6,800 bases of DNA from contig PLXF01000053.1 in assembly GCA_003151315.1 (NCBI GenBank), positions 1 to 6,800 of the forward strand. Reading direction: 5' to 3'. Position numbers and translations under genes: made by a program. This stretch comes from Parachlamydiales bacterium (GTDB lineage Bacteria > Chlamydiota > Chlamydiia > Chlamydiales > SM23-39). This document shows, piece by piece, positions 1 to 5,994 of the stretch (within the stretch, counting starts at the first letter, position 1; each line of letters starts with the position of its first letter). A model generated the notes under the pieces. That model was not told the DNA's origin, made no database searches, and saw nothing but the letters and a program-made list of their open reading frames with translations.

Positions 1-73
1 AGGCGCGAAAACGCGCATTTTTATGTTTTTTCTCTGTGTACTCTGCGTTCTCTGTGGTTATAATTTTTTTATG
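1..73 (+). repeat. Left copy of inverted intergenic repeat
   Basis: Bases 1-73 match the reverse complement of 6718-6790 at 69 of 73 positions with no gap; the mismatches are at 26, 40, 48 and 70. In order the element holds a GC hairpin (GCGCG-AAAA-CGCGC, 3-16), a T-rich stretch (18-31), three imperfect 9-base tandem units built on CTCTGTG (about 32-58), and TTATAATTTTTT. The match ends sharply after base 73. The outer edge is cut off by the window: the right copy continues with CACAG beyond the matching point, so this copy probably does too. It has no coding capacity. I recall CTCTGTG-rich intergenic repeats from several unrelated bacteria but cannot name a family. Confidence 0.9.
3..31 (+). 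terminator. Hairpin plus T-rich tract in left repeat
   Basis: A perfect 5-bp GC-only stem (GCGCG at 3-7, CGCGC at 12-16) closes an AAAA loop and is followed on the + strand by ATTTTTATG and then six T's. This is the form of an intrinsic terminator for transcription arriving from the left, outside the window. The stem is short and the first T tract is broken by A and G, so efficiency is uncertain. The right repeat carries the same hairpin facing the opposite way. Confidence 0.45.
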
Positions 74-166
74 CAATATATTAAGCCTTAGTTAGATATG
101 ATCCCATCTCTTTTGCTTTTATCCAATCATTCAAATCATTAACACTCAACCCTCATTCAATTGAAA

Positions 167-182
167 TTAATTATATAATTAA
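167..182. promoter_or_regulatory. Perfect 16-bp AT palindrome, possible operator
   Basis: TTAATTATATAATTAA is a perfect palindrome. It lies 14 bases upstream of a TATAAT (197-202) and 64 bases before the 610-residue gene. Its right half, ATATAATTAA, recurs at 4356-4365 upstream of the repeat-protein gene. A dimeric repressor or activator site is possible, but the region is so AT-rich that chance palindromes are less surprising than usual. A shorter palindrome, TTCAATTGAA, lies at 156-165. Confidence 0.35.
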
Positions 183-195
183 AAATAAATTTAGT

Positions 196-240
196 GTATA
201 ATTAATAATGTAGATCGTTGGAATAATGTAAAAACCAGGG
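196..240 (+). promoter_or_regulatory. Promoter region and RBS of the 610-residue gene
   Basis: The block at 196-213 (GTATAAYTAATAAWGTAG as a consensus) matches 4367-4384 upstream of the other large + strand gene at 16 of 18 positions. It contains a consensus TATAAT at 197-202. A second -10-like hexamer, AATAAT, lies at 222-227. No good TTGACA is present at the right distance from either. An AGGG ribosome binding site (237-240) sits six bases before the ATG at 247. The -10 assignment is uncertain; the ribosome binding site is solid. Confidence 0.5.
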
Positions 241-246
241 AATTTA

Positions 247-2079
247 ATGACCTCTTTAGTAAATACAGCTATTTCTTCAGTTAGCCCTCCGTTCTCCTCT
301 TTGGAAAGTGGCTCTAAGTATAAACTACTCAGATGTGAATCTGTAGTTATCGGCTCTATTTATGAAAAAACTATAGCTAATCCTTCGCGGGCGGCAACAC
401 TTGAGCCTCCTACCCTTAACGACTCTTTTGCTTCAGATGCTAAGGATGTTGCCGAATACACCCAATTTGCTAAGACTTCCCTATCCCCTCAAGAGCGCGC
501 AGAAAAAACACCCCTATATGGACAAGATCGCCGCCTGTATGTTTCTGACCGTTTTAAACACTTCAAAAAAACCCACGAATATCAAATTCTAACGCAAAAA
601 TTTACGACAGATCAATTAGACCGAACAGTGGGAAAAGTGCTCAACCAATATTTGGTAAAAAAATTAACTCGCTTTGAAGAACTAAGCGAGACAATTGAAG
701 ATTATTTACAAAACGATACGCAAGCAAACACAATCGAGTCGGAACTACATGTAATGGAAGATTCGATCGGATACACCGATTTGCAAAAAGAAGAGATCCA
801 AGAATGCCTCTCGTTTTTAAAGGCCAATCCCGGCCTTATGACCAAAAAAGGGTTGAATGGAAGCGTTACGTTTTACTTAAACAACAAAAACTTATATGCA
901 AATCTACGATTTGATAGTTTTATGAAAACGGCAGAATACAGAGATGTGGTCGACACATTTGGAGAAGATGCTGTTCTCAGTTGTATAAAAAATGTTAAAA
1001 ACGACTTTAGTTCAAACAAACTCCCCTTATTAAAAAATCTGAAAGAGACATTAAGCCATTACCTTCTAGGCAAAAACAATTCGCCATCTACACCCGTTCA
1101 AGGGGAATTGGAGATAGAAGAGCCGATACTCGGAGATAATAACGAGATGGCTAGAAGATTTGATGCGGGCGACGAAGTGCTCATGGACGAGATGGGCGAT
1201 TTGTTAAACCCTTTAGATAACAGAACCAAAATGCTACTCCAGCTATTTCCCCACTACTCGCCAGGAAAGACCGAACAAGTAGAGGCGTTTTCCGTAGAAG
1301 AATCGGCGAACGGACTGATAGTAACGTTTCAAAATCCCAAAACCTTTATCCCTTTTCTCAATCGACAAGTAGATACAGCAGTAGGAGCTGAAGTGGGCCG
1401 ATTTTTAACAACTAAATGGCTACCCACTAATCCCGAAAAACTACGCTTTACTATTTCCGAAGCGGGAGAAAAATCGTTTGAACTTCTCTATAAAACCCCC
1501 CAAACAAAAAGCGATGCCTATTTTATCGTCAACCCGGTCTTATCTCGCGCAGATGCAACAAAATTCCCTGAGGGGACACTAAAAGGGCAACTGAATAAAG
1601 TATTAAAAATGGATAAGGAAGTGCAGCAAAAATTTTCGATTCAGGCTGAAAAATCTCTTAAAGGGACTATTGCCGAAGGGAGAGTCGAGTTAGAAAAAGG
1701 GGCTGTGCAGATGACTTTTACCCCAAAAATCCACGTCCCCTTACTCTTAAGTTCCAATGAAAAGGTGATGGGCGTGCTTCAATCGGAATTTATCTCAGAT
1801 CTGACAGGAATACAGGGTCTACAAGCTCTAGCTCCCGCTCCCGCCATCGCTAAAGCGTGGGACAAAGGAGATCACCGGGTAGATTTTCAAACCGATCAAT
1901 TGTCTTTTATAGTAGATGACCAGAAAAAACTACACGTCACCTTTACAGGCAGCGTTTCCTTAGCAGATAAAGAAAAAAAGCGAATTGGCGCCCCGGTCCC
2001 TTTTACCGTCTCACCCGAAGTATCCGTAGATACTCTCCACAAACTCCTATCTGAGTCTGCGTGGAAAGCTAAGAAATAA
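247..2079 (+). CDS. Unknown 610-residue protein with internal duplication
   Basis: I do not recognise this protein. It has no signal peptide and no membrane segment, so it is probably soluble and cytoplasmic, or exported without a classical signal. Residues 1-60 are rich in Ser and Thr and look disordered. Residues 97-154 and 216-273 are two copies of one module that align without a gap at about 20 of 58 identical positions, sharing the signature L-Y-x3-R-F-x2-F-x-K-T-x-E-Y followed by a helical stretch ending in Y-L. Residues 286-325 are acidic. The C-terminal half alternates predicted strands and helices and may hold a second, weaker duplication (about 356-386 and 485-515, both with a T-F...P-K...P-x-L core). 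The ATG at 247 is supported by AGGG six bases upstream. The gene ends abutting a convergent neighbour. The ORF is intact; function unknown. Confidence 0.9.
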   Translation: MTSLVNTAISSVSPPFSSLESGSKYKLLRCESVVIGSIYEKTIANPSRAATLEPPTLNDSFASDAKDVAEYTQFAKTSLSPQERAEKTPLYGQDRRLYVSDRFKHFKKTHEYQILTQKFTTDQLDRTVGKVLNQYLVKKLTRFEELSETIEDYLQNDTQANTIESELHVMEDSIGYTDLQKEEIQECLSFLKANPGLMTKKGLNGSVTFYLNNKNLYANLRFDSFMKTAEYRDVVDTFGEDAVLSCIKNVKNDFSSNKLPLLKNLKETLSHYLLGKNNSPSTPVQGELEIEEPILGDNNEMARRFDAGDEVLMDEMGDLLNPLDNRTKMLLQLFPHYSPGKTEQVEAFSVEESANGLIVTFQNPKTFIPFLNRQVDTAVGAEVGRFLTTKWLPTNPEKLRFTISEAGEKSFELLYKTPQTKSDAYFIVNPVLSRADATKFPEGTLKGQLNKVLKMDKEVQQKFSIQAEKSLKGTIAEGRVELEKGAVQMTFTPKIHVPLLLSSNEKVMGVLQSEFISDLTGIQGLQALAPAPAIAKAWDKGDHRVDFQTDQLSFIVDDQKKLHVTFTGSVSLADKEKKRIGAPVPFTVSPEVSVDTLHKLLSESAWKAKK

Positions 2080-2529
2080 TTATCTTTGGTTGATAGACCT
2101 TGTGACTTTCATCAGTTGAGGGGCGAAGATATCTAGTTTAGAAATAAACTGAGATAAAGGTGATTCTATACTCTCATTTAATGAAGCTGCGGATTCAAGC
2201 ATCTTGAGGCTTTCTAATAATTGTTCAGCTTGAGCGACCGTCTCTTGCACGAGATTCCCCTCTAAATTAGCCGACCTAATCTTATTATCGGGATTAAATA
2301 TCAAGCTTTCCGCAGCCCAAATAAAATTATCCGTTTTCATGTAGGGGTCTTGGTAGTTTAATTGGAGAGCTAATTGATGAAGAGCCCCCGCATATGCTGC
2401 ACGGATTTCATTATTTTGGCGAATCGTACAATCGCGTCGAAGAGGTAATTTTTTCTCTTCTTGAATAGCGCTACAAAAAGCCGCTATAACTTTACTTTTC
2501 TCTAAATTCCCATTTAAACACGAAGACAT
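2080..2529 (-). CDS. Unknown 149-residue helical protein
   Basis: I do not recognise this protein. It appears almost wholly alpha-helical and soluble, with no signal peptide or membrane segment. A basic patch lies near residues 26-38, and a likely helical pair covers residues 91-118 (rich in E, Q, L and A) and 124-146. The ATG at 2529 is well supported: AGAGGG lies five bases upstream (complement 2535-2540), and a TATAAT lies further upstream at 2557-2552. Its stop codon (2082-2080) touches the stop of the convergent 610-residue gene (2077-2079), leaving no intergenic base between them. It follows the two methyltransferase genes on the same strand after a 72-base gap but seems to have its own promoter, so it need not share their function. 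Confidence 0.85.
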   Translation of the reverse strand: MSSCLNGNLEKSKVIAAFCSAIQEEKKLPLRRDCTIRQNNEIRAAYAGALHQLALQLNYQDPYMKTDNFIWAAESLIFNPDNKIRSANLEGNLVQETVAQAEQLLESLKMLESAASLNESIESPLSQFISKLDIFAPQLMKVTRSINQR

Positions 2530-2534
2530 ATTAA

Positions 2535-2607
2535 CCCTCTTTTAATGAAAGATTATACAATAAATAGTATTTATTTGATACAGAAATCGATTATATAGTA
2601 TTTATTT
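2535..2607 (-). promoter_or_regulatory. Promoter region with two 13-bp direct repeats
   Basis: On the minus strand TATAAT occurs twice, at 2595-2590 and 2557-2552. An exact 13-base direct repeat (ATAGTATTTATTT on +) lies at 2564-2576 and 2595-2607, with starts 31 bases apart, close to three helical turns. The nearer copy would cover the -35 region of the TATAAT at 2557-2552. The farther copy overlaps the stop codon of the upstream methyltransferase gene. GAGGG (complement 2535-2539) is the ribosome binding site of the 149-residue gene. The repeats could be operator half-sites or tandem promoter elements. No strong -35 is visible. Confidence 0.5.
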
Positions 2608-3486
2608 TAAAATTCTATACCAAGTTAGTTCATGCTTATTGTGATACAGGTGAATAAGGCCGCTCCCCTCTATGGCTGCAAATCGTTCGATGATCCTGTA
2701 ATCGCTCCCCTCTTGGAATTTTAGGGTGCAAACGAGGGATATATCGAGCTCAATCCAAGGCTTTAACCACTCAAACAGCTTTTCCGGGTAGCAGATCAGA
2801 TCGCTAAAAAGCCAGTTTATATCGGGAAAATCGGCCGGACTTAGGGAAAAAGCATCCTTTTTTAGAGCCACTACTGAGGAGAGCTGCGCAATAGAAGGGG
2901 CTAAAGGGGCCCTATCGACCGCTGTCACCTGAGAGCCAAGCTGCTGCAGAACCCAGGTCCAGCTGCCAGGACTGGCGCCGATCTCTAGGCACTTGTCTCC
3001 CCTTCCAGGCCGTTTTTCAAGACGGGTAAATAGCTCCCAGAGCTTTAAATAGGCCCGCGATGGGGGGATTTTAGACTCTTGAAAATGGACCTCTCCGTTA
3101 GCAAAGAGGCTAGAGCAATCGGAGGCGGCCACAAGGGTCTTTTCATCGATAAGGGTCCAAGAGCCTAAAGGTCCCTTAGGAAGGGGGCTGGGAAACTTAA
3201 GAGACTTTGGCGAGAAAAAAGGGAGCTTTTTAGCGATCAATTCGCTCCGTCTAAAGGCCTGTATGGGGTAATAAGCCCAAAGAGCCCCTCTCGCCCGTAA
3301 AAGGCTGGCCGCCTCAGATATGGAGGTAAACGGTAGGATTTCTAAATTACGCCATACATTTTGCGCCCAATAGACGGGCTTTTCAGGGGCTTCCGAAAGG
3401 AAAAGCCTTCCATGCCGAGCGACGATATGGGTGAGTTCCTGTTCCAACTGCCCTTCAAAGCCCTCAGGGGCTAAATACCCGATCAT
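2602..3486 (-). CDS. FtsJ/RlmM-like 2'-O RNA methyltransferase
   Basis: The 294-residue product is probably an SAM-dependent enzyme that methylates the 2'-hydroxyl of a ribose in RNA. The closest family I recognise is RlmM, which makes Cm2498 in 23S rRNA. Visible features (numbered from the ATG at 3486): an N-terminal region to about 125 replacing the longer RlmM N-terminus; a P-S-R-A-Y-L-K motif with Lys148; SAM-binding motif I with C-L-E-I-G-A-S-P-G-S-W at 166-176; acidic D191 after strand 2; D229 in F-S-D-L; K256 in C-T-L-K-F; E286 in H-E-L-T-W-Y. K148, D229, K256 and E286 form the K-D-K-E tetrad of 2'-O methyltransferases. The frame stays open upstream to a TTG at 3516, but the ATG at 3486 overlaps the TrmH-like stop as ATGA and is the likely start. 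E. coli RlmM is about 70 residues longer, so the exact target nucleotide is open. Confidence 0.85.
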   Translation of the reverse strand: MIGYLAPEGFEGQLEQELTHIVARHGRLFLSEAPEKPVYWAQNVWRNLEILPFTSISEAASLLRARGALWAYYPIQAFRRSELIAKKLPFFSPKSLKFPSPLPKGPLGSWTLIDEKTLVAASDCSSLFANGEVHFQESKIPPSRAYLKLWELFTRLEKRPGRGDKCLEIGASPGSWTWVLQQLGSQVTAVDRAPLAPSIAQLSSVVALKKDAFSLSPADFPDINWLFSDLICYPEKLFEWLKPWIELDISLVCTLKFQEGSDYRIIERFAAIEGSGLIHLYHNKHELTWYRILK

Positions 3487-4298
3487 GCGTGCTGCCGGTA
3501 ATATTCCCCTACGCAAAGGGCGGTTGCGACAGAGACGTTCAAACTCTCCATGGCTCCTGTTCCCGGTATTTGGATCGAAGCGGCCGCCGATTTTAGCACA
3601 ACGTCACTCACGCCACGCGATTCAGAGCCGATGGCCAAGATAGTCCGGACAGGAAAAGGAAATTGGTAGAGCGATTTACCCTCATGAGAGGAGGTGGAGA
3701 TAAGTTGAAACCCCGCCTTTTGCAAGGTCTGAAACGTTTTTAACCCCTTCTCTAAATGGACGATGCGGACGAGTTCTGCCGCCCCTTTGGCAATCCGGCA
3801 AGCGGAGGGGGACAATGCGGGGAGATCTTCTCCAATAATGTAGGGGATACCAAAATGGGCTGCTGTACGAAGAATCGATCCCACATTATGAGGATTGCCC
3901 ACCTGATCGAGATAGAGCAAGCAGACATTTTTGGGGAGTTGGTTTACAGAAGCTAAAAAGGCCGTTTCCGAAATCACAGGGAGCTCTTTCGCTAAGATGC
4001 AAACCCCTTCATGGTGTATCGATTCGCTCACCTTATTGAGATCCGCAGAGGGAATAATGTGGTAGGCTTTCTTGTTTTTAGCGCACCACTTGAGGAGAGC
4101 GCTAAACCGTTTGACATTCGATTCGTCGATATAAACGCGGACGATATCTGCGGCCCTTTTCTCAGCCAGCATTAAACAGGCGTGGACGCCGTAGTATTTT
4201 AGCTCTTTTTCAGCTCTAAACTCTTTTTTTGTCATGGGATCTAAATAGTTTTTTGAATTCCCAAAAGTATAGCTATAACGATCATTAATGGATACCAA
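3483..4298 (-). CDS. TrmH/SpoU-family 2'-O RNA methyltransferase, YfiF-like
   Basis: This is a SPOUT-class, SAM-dependent RNA 2'-O-ribose methyltransferase of about 271 residues. An L30e-like substrate-binding domain occupies about 35-103 and ends with H-H-E-G-V-C. The catalytic knot domain follows, with motif 1 N135-P-H-N-V-G-S-I-L-R144 (Asn138 and Arg144 are the expected active-site residues), motif 2 I223-G-S-E-S-R-G229, and motif 3 I244-P-G-T-G-A-M-E-S-L-N254. The arrangement and the H-H-x-G-V-C segment recall E. coli YfiF more than RlmB; the target RNA cannot be told. A TTG at 4298 has AAGGA five bases upstream and is the start I prefer. The first ATG (4235) has no ribosome binding site but would still include both domains. 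It is first in a two-gene unit, with its stop overlapping the next start as ATGA. Confidence 0.88.
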   Translation of the reverse strand: MVSINDRYSYTFGNSKNYLDPMTKKEFRAEKELKYYGVHACLMLAEKRAADIVRVYIDESNVKRFSALLKWCAKNKKAYHIIPSADLNKVSESIHHEGVCILAKELPVISETAFLASVNQLPKNVCLLYLDQVGNPHNVGSILRTAAHFGIPYIIGEDLPALSPSACRIAKGAAELVRIVHLEKGLKTFQTLQKAGFQLISTSSHEGKSLYQFPFPVRTILAIGSESRGVSDVVLKSAAASIQIPGTGAMESLNVSVATALCVGEYYRQHA

Positions 4299-4300
4299 AC

Positions 4301-4328
4301 TTTTCCTTACATCACCAGAGGTATCATA
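4301..4328 (-). promoter_or_regulatory. Promoter -10 and RBS of the methyltransferase pair
   Basis: On the minus strand TATGAT (4328-4323) is a five-of-six match to the -10 consensus. AAGGAAAA (4308-4301) lies just before the TTG at 4298. The predicted transcript start near 4316 would give a leader of under 25 bases. The hexamer 17 bases upstream of the -10 is TATAAT, not TTGACA, so the -35 is poor. The ribosome binding site is the stronger part of this call and is why TTG is preferred over the downstream ATG. Confidence 0.5.
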
Positions 4329-4355
4329 AAGTTAAAATAATTAATATTATAAACA

Positions 4356-4414
4356 ATATAATTAAGGTATAACTAATAAAGTAGTTTGTTTATAATAGTA
4401 ACAACAGAAAGAGG
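4356..4414 (+). promoter_or_regulatory. Promoter and RBS of the repeat-protein gene
   Basis: A consensus TATAAT lies at 4391-4396. Upstream of it is the 18-base block (4367-4384) shared with the 610-residue gene, and before that ATATAATTAA (4356-4365), half of the palindrome at 167-182. The position 17 bases upstream of the -10 reads TATAAC. AAGAGG (4409-4414) is the ribosome binding site, 12 bases from the ATG, which is a rather long spacing. The divergent gap of 128 bases also carries the promoter of the methyltransferase pair, so a regulator here could affect both directions. Confidence 0.55.
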
Positions 4415-4426
4415 TTTAAATATTTT

Positions 4427-5923
4427 ATGCAGAAGATTTCAGCCAACAGCTCAGAAAAGTCAGAATATCATCAACCAGCACCCACCTGTGGGTTCTGCCA
4501 TATAATTTCTAAGGTTGCGCGCGCGGTGTCTAATTTCTTTCGAGCCATCGGCCGTGGGTTTGTTGAGGCTGGATCCTGGCTTAAAGATCGAACGATCGAT
4601 CTTTTCCCAGAGCAAACAGCTATGCGATGGGATCCTAGGAGGATATTTGTCCGCACTATCCTTGACGTTGCTGCTGAGCAACGCTCTGCTGTTCTTCTCT
4701 ATGCGCTCCCCCGCATTGCGCCTCAAATGGATGGAAATGTTAAAGAGCAATTGATGAAACTTGTTAACAATGCAAATCCCTCTTCTCCCCTCTCAAGGAC
4801 TATGCTCCGATTTGTAACTCCCGACATGCACTCTAACAACAGCATAGCGACAACACAAGCAATCGCTGCAATTCCTCCGCAGCAGCGAAATGATGACTTC
4901 TTTGTTTACGCCGATCAGCTCACTAATGAAGCGATGCGTAAGTTATCCGAAAGGGCGCCAGTCATTGAAGCTGTAACCGCAATCCTTCCCCAATATCGAC
5001 AAACAATTATCCCATATGCCTATCCACTTATTACTGAAGAAATGAATGGTCAATCGAGAAAAGCTATTATCGAAGCAATAACCGCGATTCCTCCTGAAAA
5101 GAGAGAAATAGTCATCTCCTATGCAAGCCAGCTCATTGATAAATGGGAAATAGGTGGTCATTTTAGAAGTGAGATCATCGAAGCAATAACCGCAATTCCT
5201 ACGGATGAGCAAATAAAAACAGTTGTTGATCGTGCCCATCAGCTCCTTACTGACGCAACGAATGATCGATCAAGACTAATAATTATTAAAACTATCATCG
5301 TTCATGCAGACCGACTTATCACTCCAGGCATGAGCGTAGCCGATATGGAAACAATCTATGAGTCTATGGCCGATATTCCTGTCCCTGAAAGAAAGGAAGT
5401 TGTTAAAAATGCTTTGCTCCTAATCACACCAGAAATGGACTGCGGCAGCAGAATCCGAATGATTCGCGCGGTGGTCGATATCACTCCTGCCAACGAAAGA
5501 GAGGAAATAGTTAGTAACGCTGTTCGACTCATTACACCAGAAATGCACTACTATGAGGTCATCGACATAATCAAAGCTGTGGCTGCTATTCCTGCCAAAG
5601 AAAGAGAGGAAATAGTTAGTAACGCTGTTCTACTGATTACACCAGAAATAAGCCACTTTGGCCGAACCTGGACAATCAAAAATGTCTCCTATATTCCTAT
5701 GAACGAAAGAGGTGCCGTCACGGCCCTCGCGCTACTAGTTATTGCTCCAGATATGGATGCCTCTTTAAGGGGAGACATCCTTAGAACCGTGACTGAGATT
5801 CCTACTATAAATAGAAAAGACGTAGTTCATAAGGCTGTTCTACAGATCACACCAGAAATGGACGTCTATAAAAGACGCGAGATGATTAAAACCATAGCCC
5901 GCAATTATAGAACTAAAATTTAA
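4427..5923 (+). CDS. Tandem 35-residue repeat protein, unknown function
   Basis: I do not recognise this 498-residue protein as a named family. Residues 1-20 are polar. Residues 21-50 begin with C-x-x-C and form a basic amphipathic helix, possibly membrane-associating. From about residue 74 to the end it is made of repeats, clearest from 147. Each unit runs roughly x-x-I-P-x3-E-R-x-E-I-V-x2-A-x2-L-I-T-P-E-M-x5-R-x2-I-I-x-A-V. Clear units start at 184, 219, 255, 315, 350, 386, 421 and 456, spaced 35 or 36; a short unit (291-314) lacks 11 residues. Each unit suggests two helices joined at T-P-E-M, so the whole may form an alpha-solenoid of HEAT type that binds protein or RNA. The period equals that of PPR repeats but the consensus does not match. 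No catalytic motif and no classical signal peptide are visible. It could be a scaffold or a secreted host-interaction protein; this is inference. Confidence 0.9.
   Translation: MQKISANSSEKSEYHQPAPTCGFCHIISKVARAVSNFFRAIGRGFVEAGSWLKDRTIDLFPEQTAMRWDPRRIFVRTILDVAAEQRSAVLLYALPRIAPQMDGNVKEQLMKLVNNANPSSPLSRTMLRFVTPDMHSNNSIATTQAIAAIPPQQRNDDFFVYADQLTNEAMRKLSERAPVIEAVTAILPQYRQTIIPYAYPLITEEMNGQSRKAIIEAITAIPPEKREIVISYASQLIDKWEIGGHFRSEIIEAITAIPTDEQIKTVVDRAHQLLTDATNDRSRLIIIKTIIVHADRLITPGMSVADMETIYESMADIPVPERKEVVKNALLLITPEMDCGSRIRMIRAVVDITPANEREEIVSNAVRLITPEMHYYEVIDIIKAVAAIPAKEREEIVSNAVLLITPEISHFGRTWTIKNVSYIPMNERGAVTALALLVIAPDMDASLRGDILRTVTEIPTINRKDVVHKAVLQITPEMDVYKRREMIKTIARNYRTKI
5486..5650 (+). repeat. 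Near-identical DNA copies within repeat gene
   Basis: Bases 5486-5545 and 5591-5650 are 56 of 60 identical, with mismatches at copy positions 9, 41, 45 and 60. They encode the first helix and the L-I-T-P-E turn of the units starting at residues 350 and 386. The copies start 105 bases apart, exactly 35 codons. Other units have diverged far more in DNA, so this pair reflects recent unit duplication or gene conversion. Confidence 0.9.
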
Positions 5924-5931
5924 GTACGGAG

Positions 5932-5966
5932 AAGCCTTCTTCCTTTCCAATACAACGAAAGGGCTT
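5932..5966. terminator. Possible hairpin between convergent genes
   Basis: CCTTTC (5942-5947) pairs with GAAAGG (5957-5962) across a nine-base loop, and AAGC (5932-5935) can pair with GCTT (5963-5966) beyond a six-base bulge. It lies in the 71-base gap between the convergent repeat-protein and DUF1653 genes, where a shared terminator would be expected. No T-run follows on either strand, so it is at best a weak or factor-dependent terminator. Confidence 0.35.
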
Positions 5967-5994
5967 AAGAGACAGCTCTCCTGAGTCAAAATAG

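Noticed and set aside
98..142. A 14-codon ORF upstream of the 610-residue gene as a leader peptide
   Set aside because: It lies upstream of the probable transcription start, has no ribosome binding site, and no attenuator structure follows it.
3487..3516. Ten-residue N-terminal extension of the FtsJ/RlmM-like protein from a TTG
   Set aside because: The extension is wholly inside the end of the TrmH-like gene, begins with a rare start codon, and the ATG at 3486 forms an ATGA coupling overlap.
3431..3956. + strand ORFs at 3431-3643 and 3756-3956
   Set aside because: They lie antisense to the methyltransferase genes, whose catalytic motifs are intact, and have no recognisable protein features.
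4460..4754. Minus and + strand ORFs (4460-4750, 4471-4656, 4515-4754) over the start of the repeat-protein gene
   Set aside because: They overlap a gene with a promoter, a ribosome binding site and a repeat structure that continues to the end. They look like frame shadows.
4649..5896. Classification of the 35-residue repeats as PPR
   Set aside because: Only the period agrees. The T-P-E-M turn and I-P...E-R-x-E-I-V core do not fit the PPR consensus, and PPR proteins are rare in bacteria.
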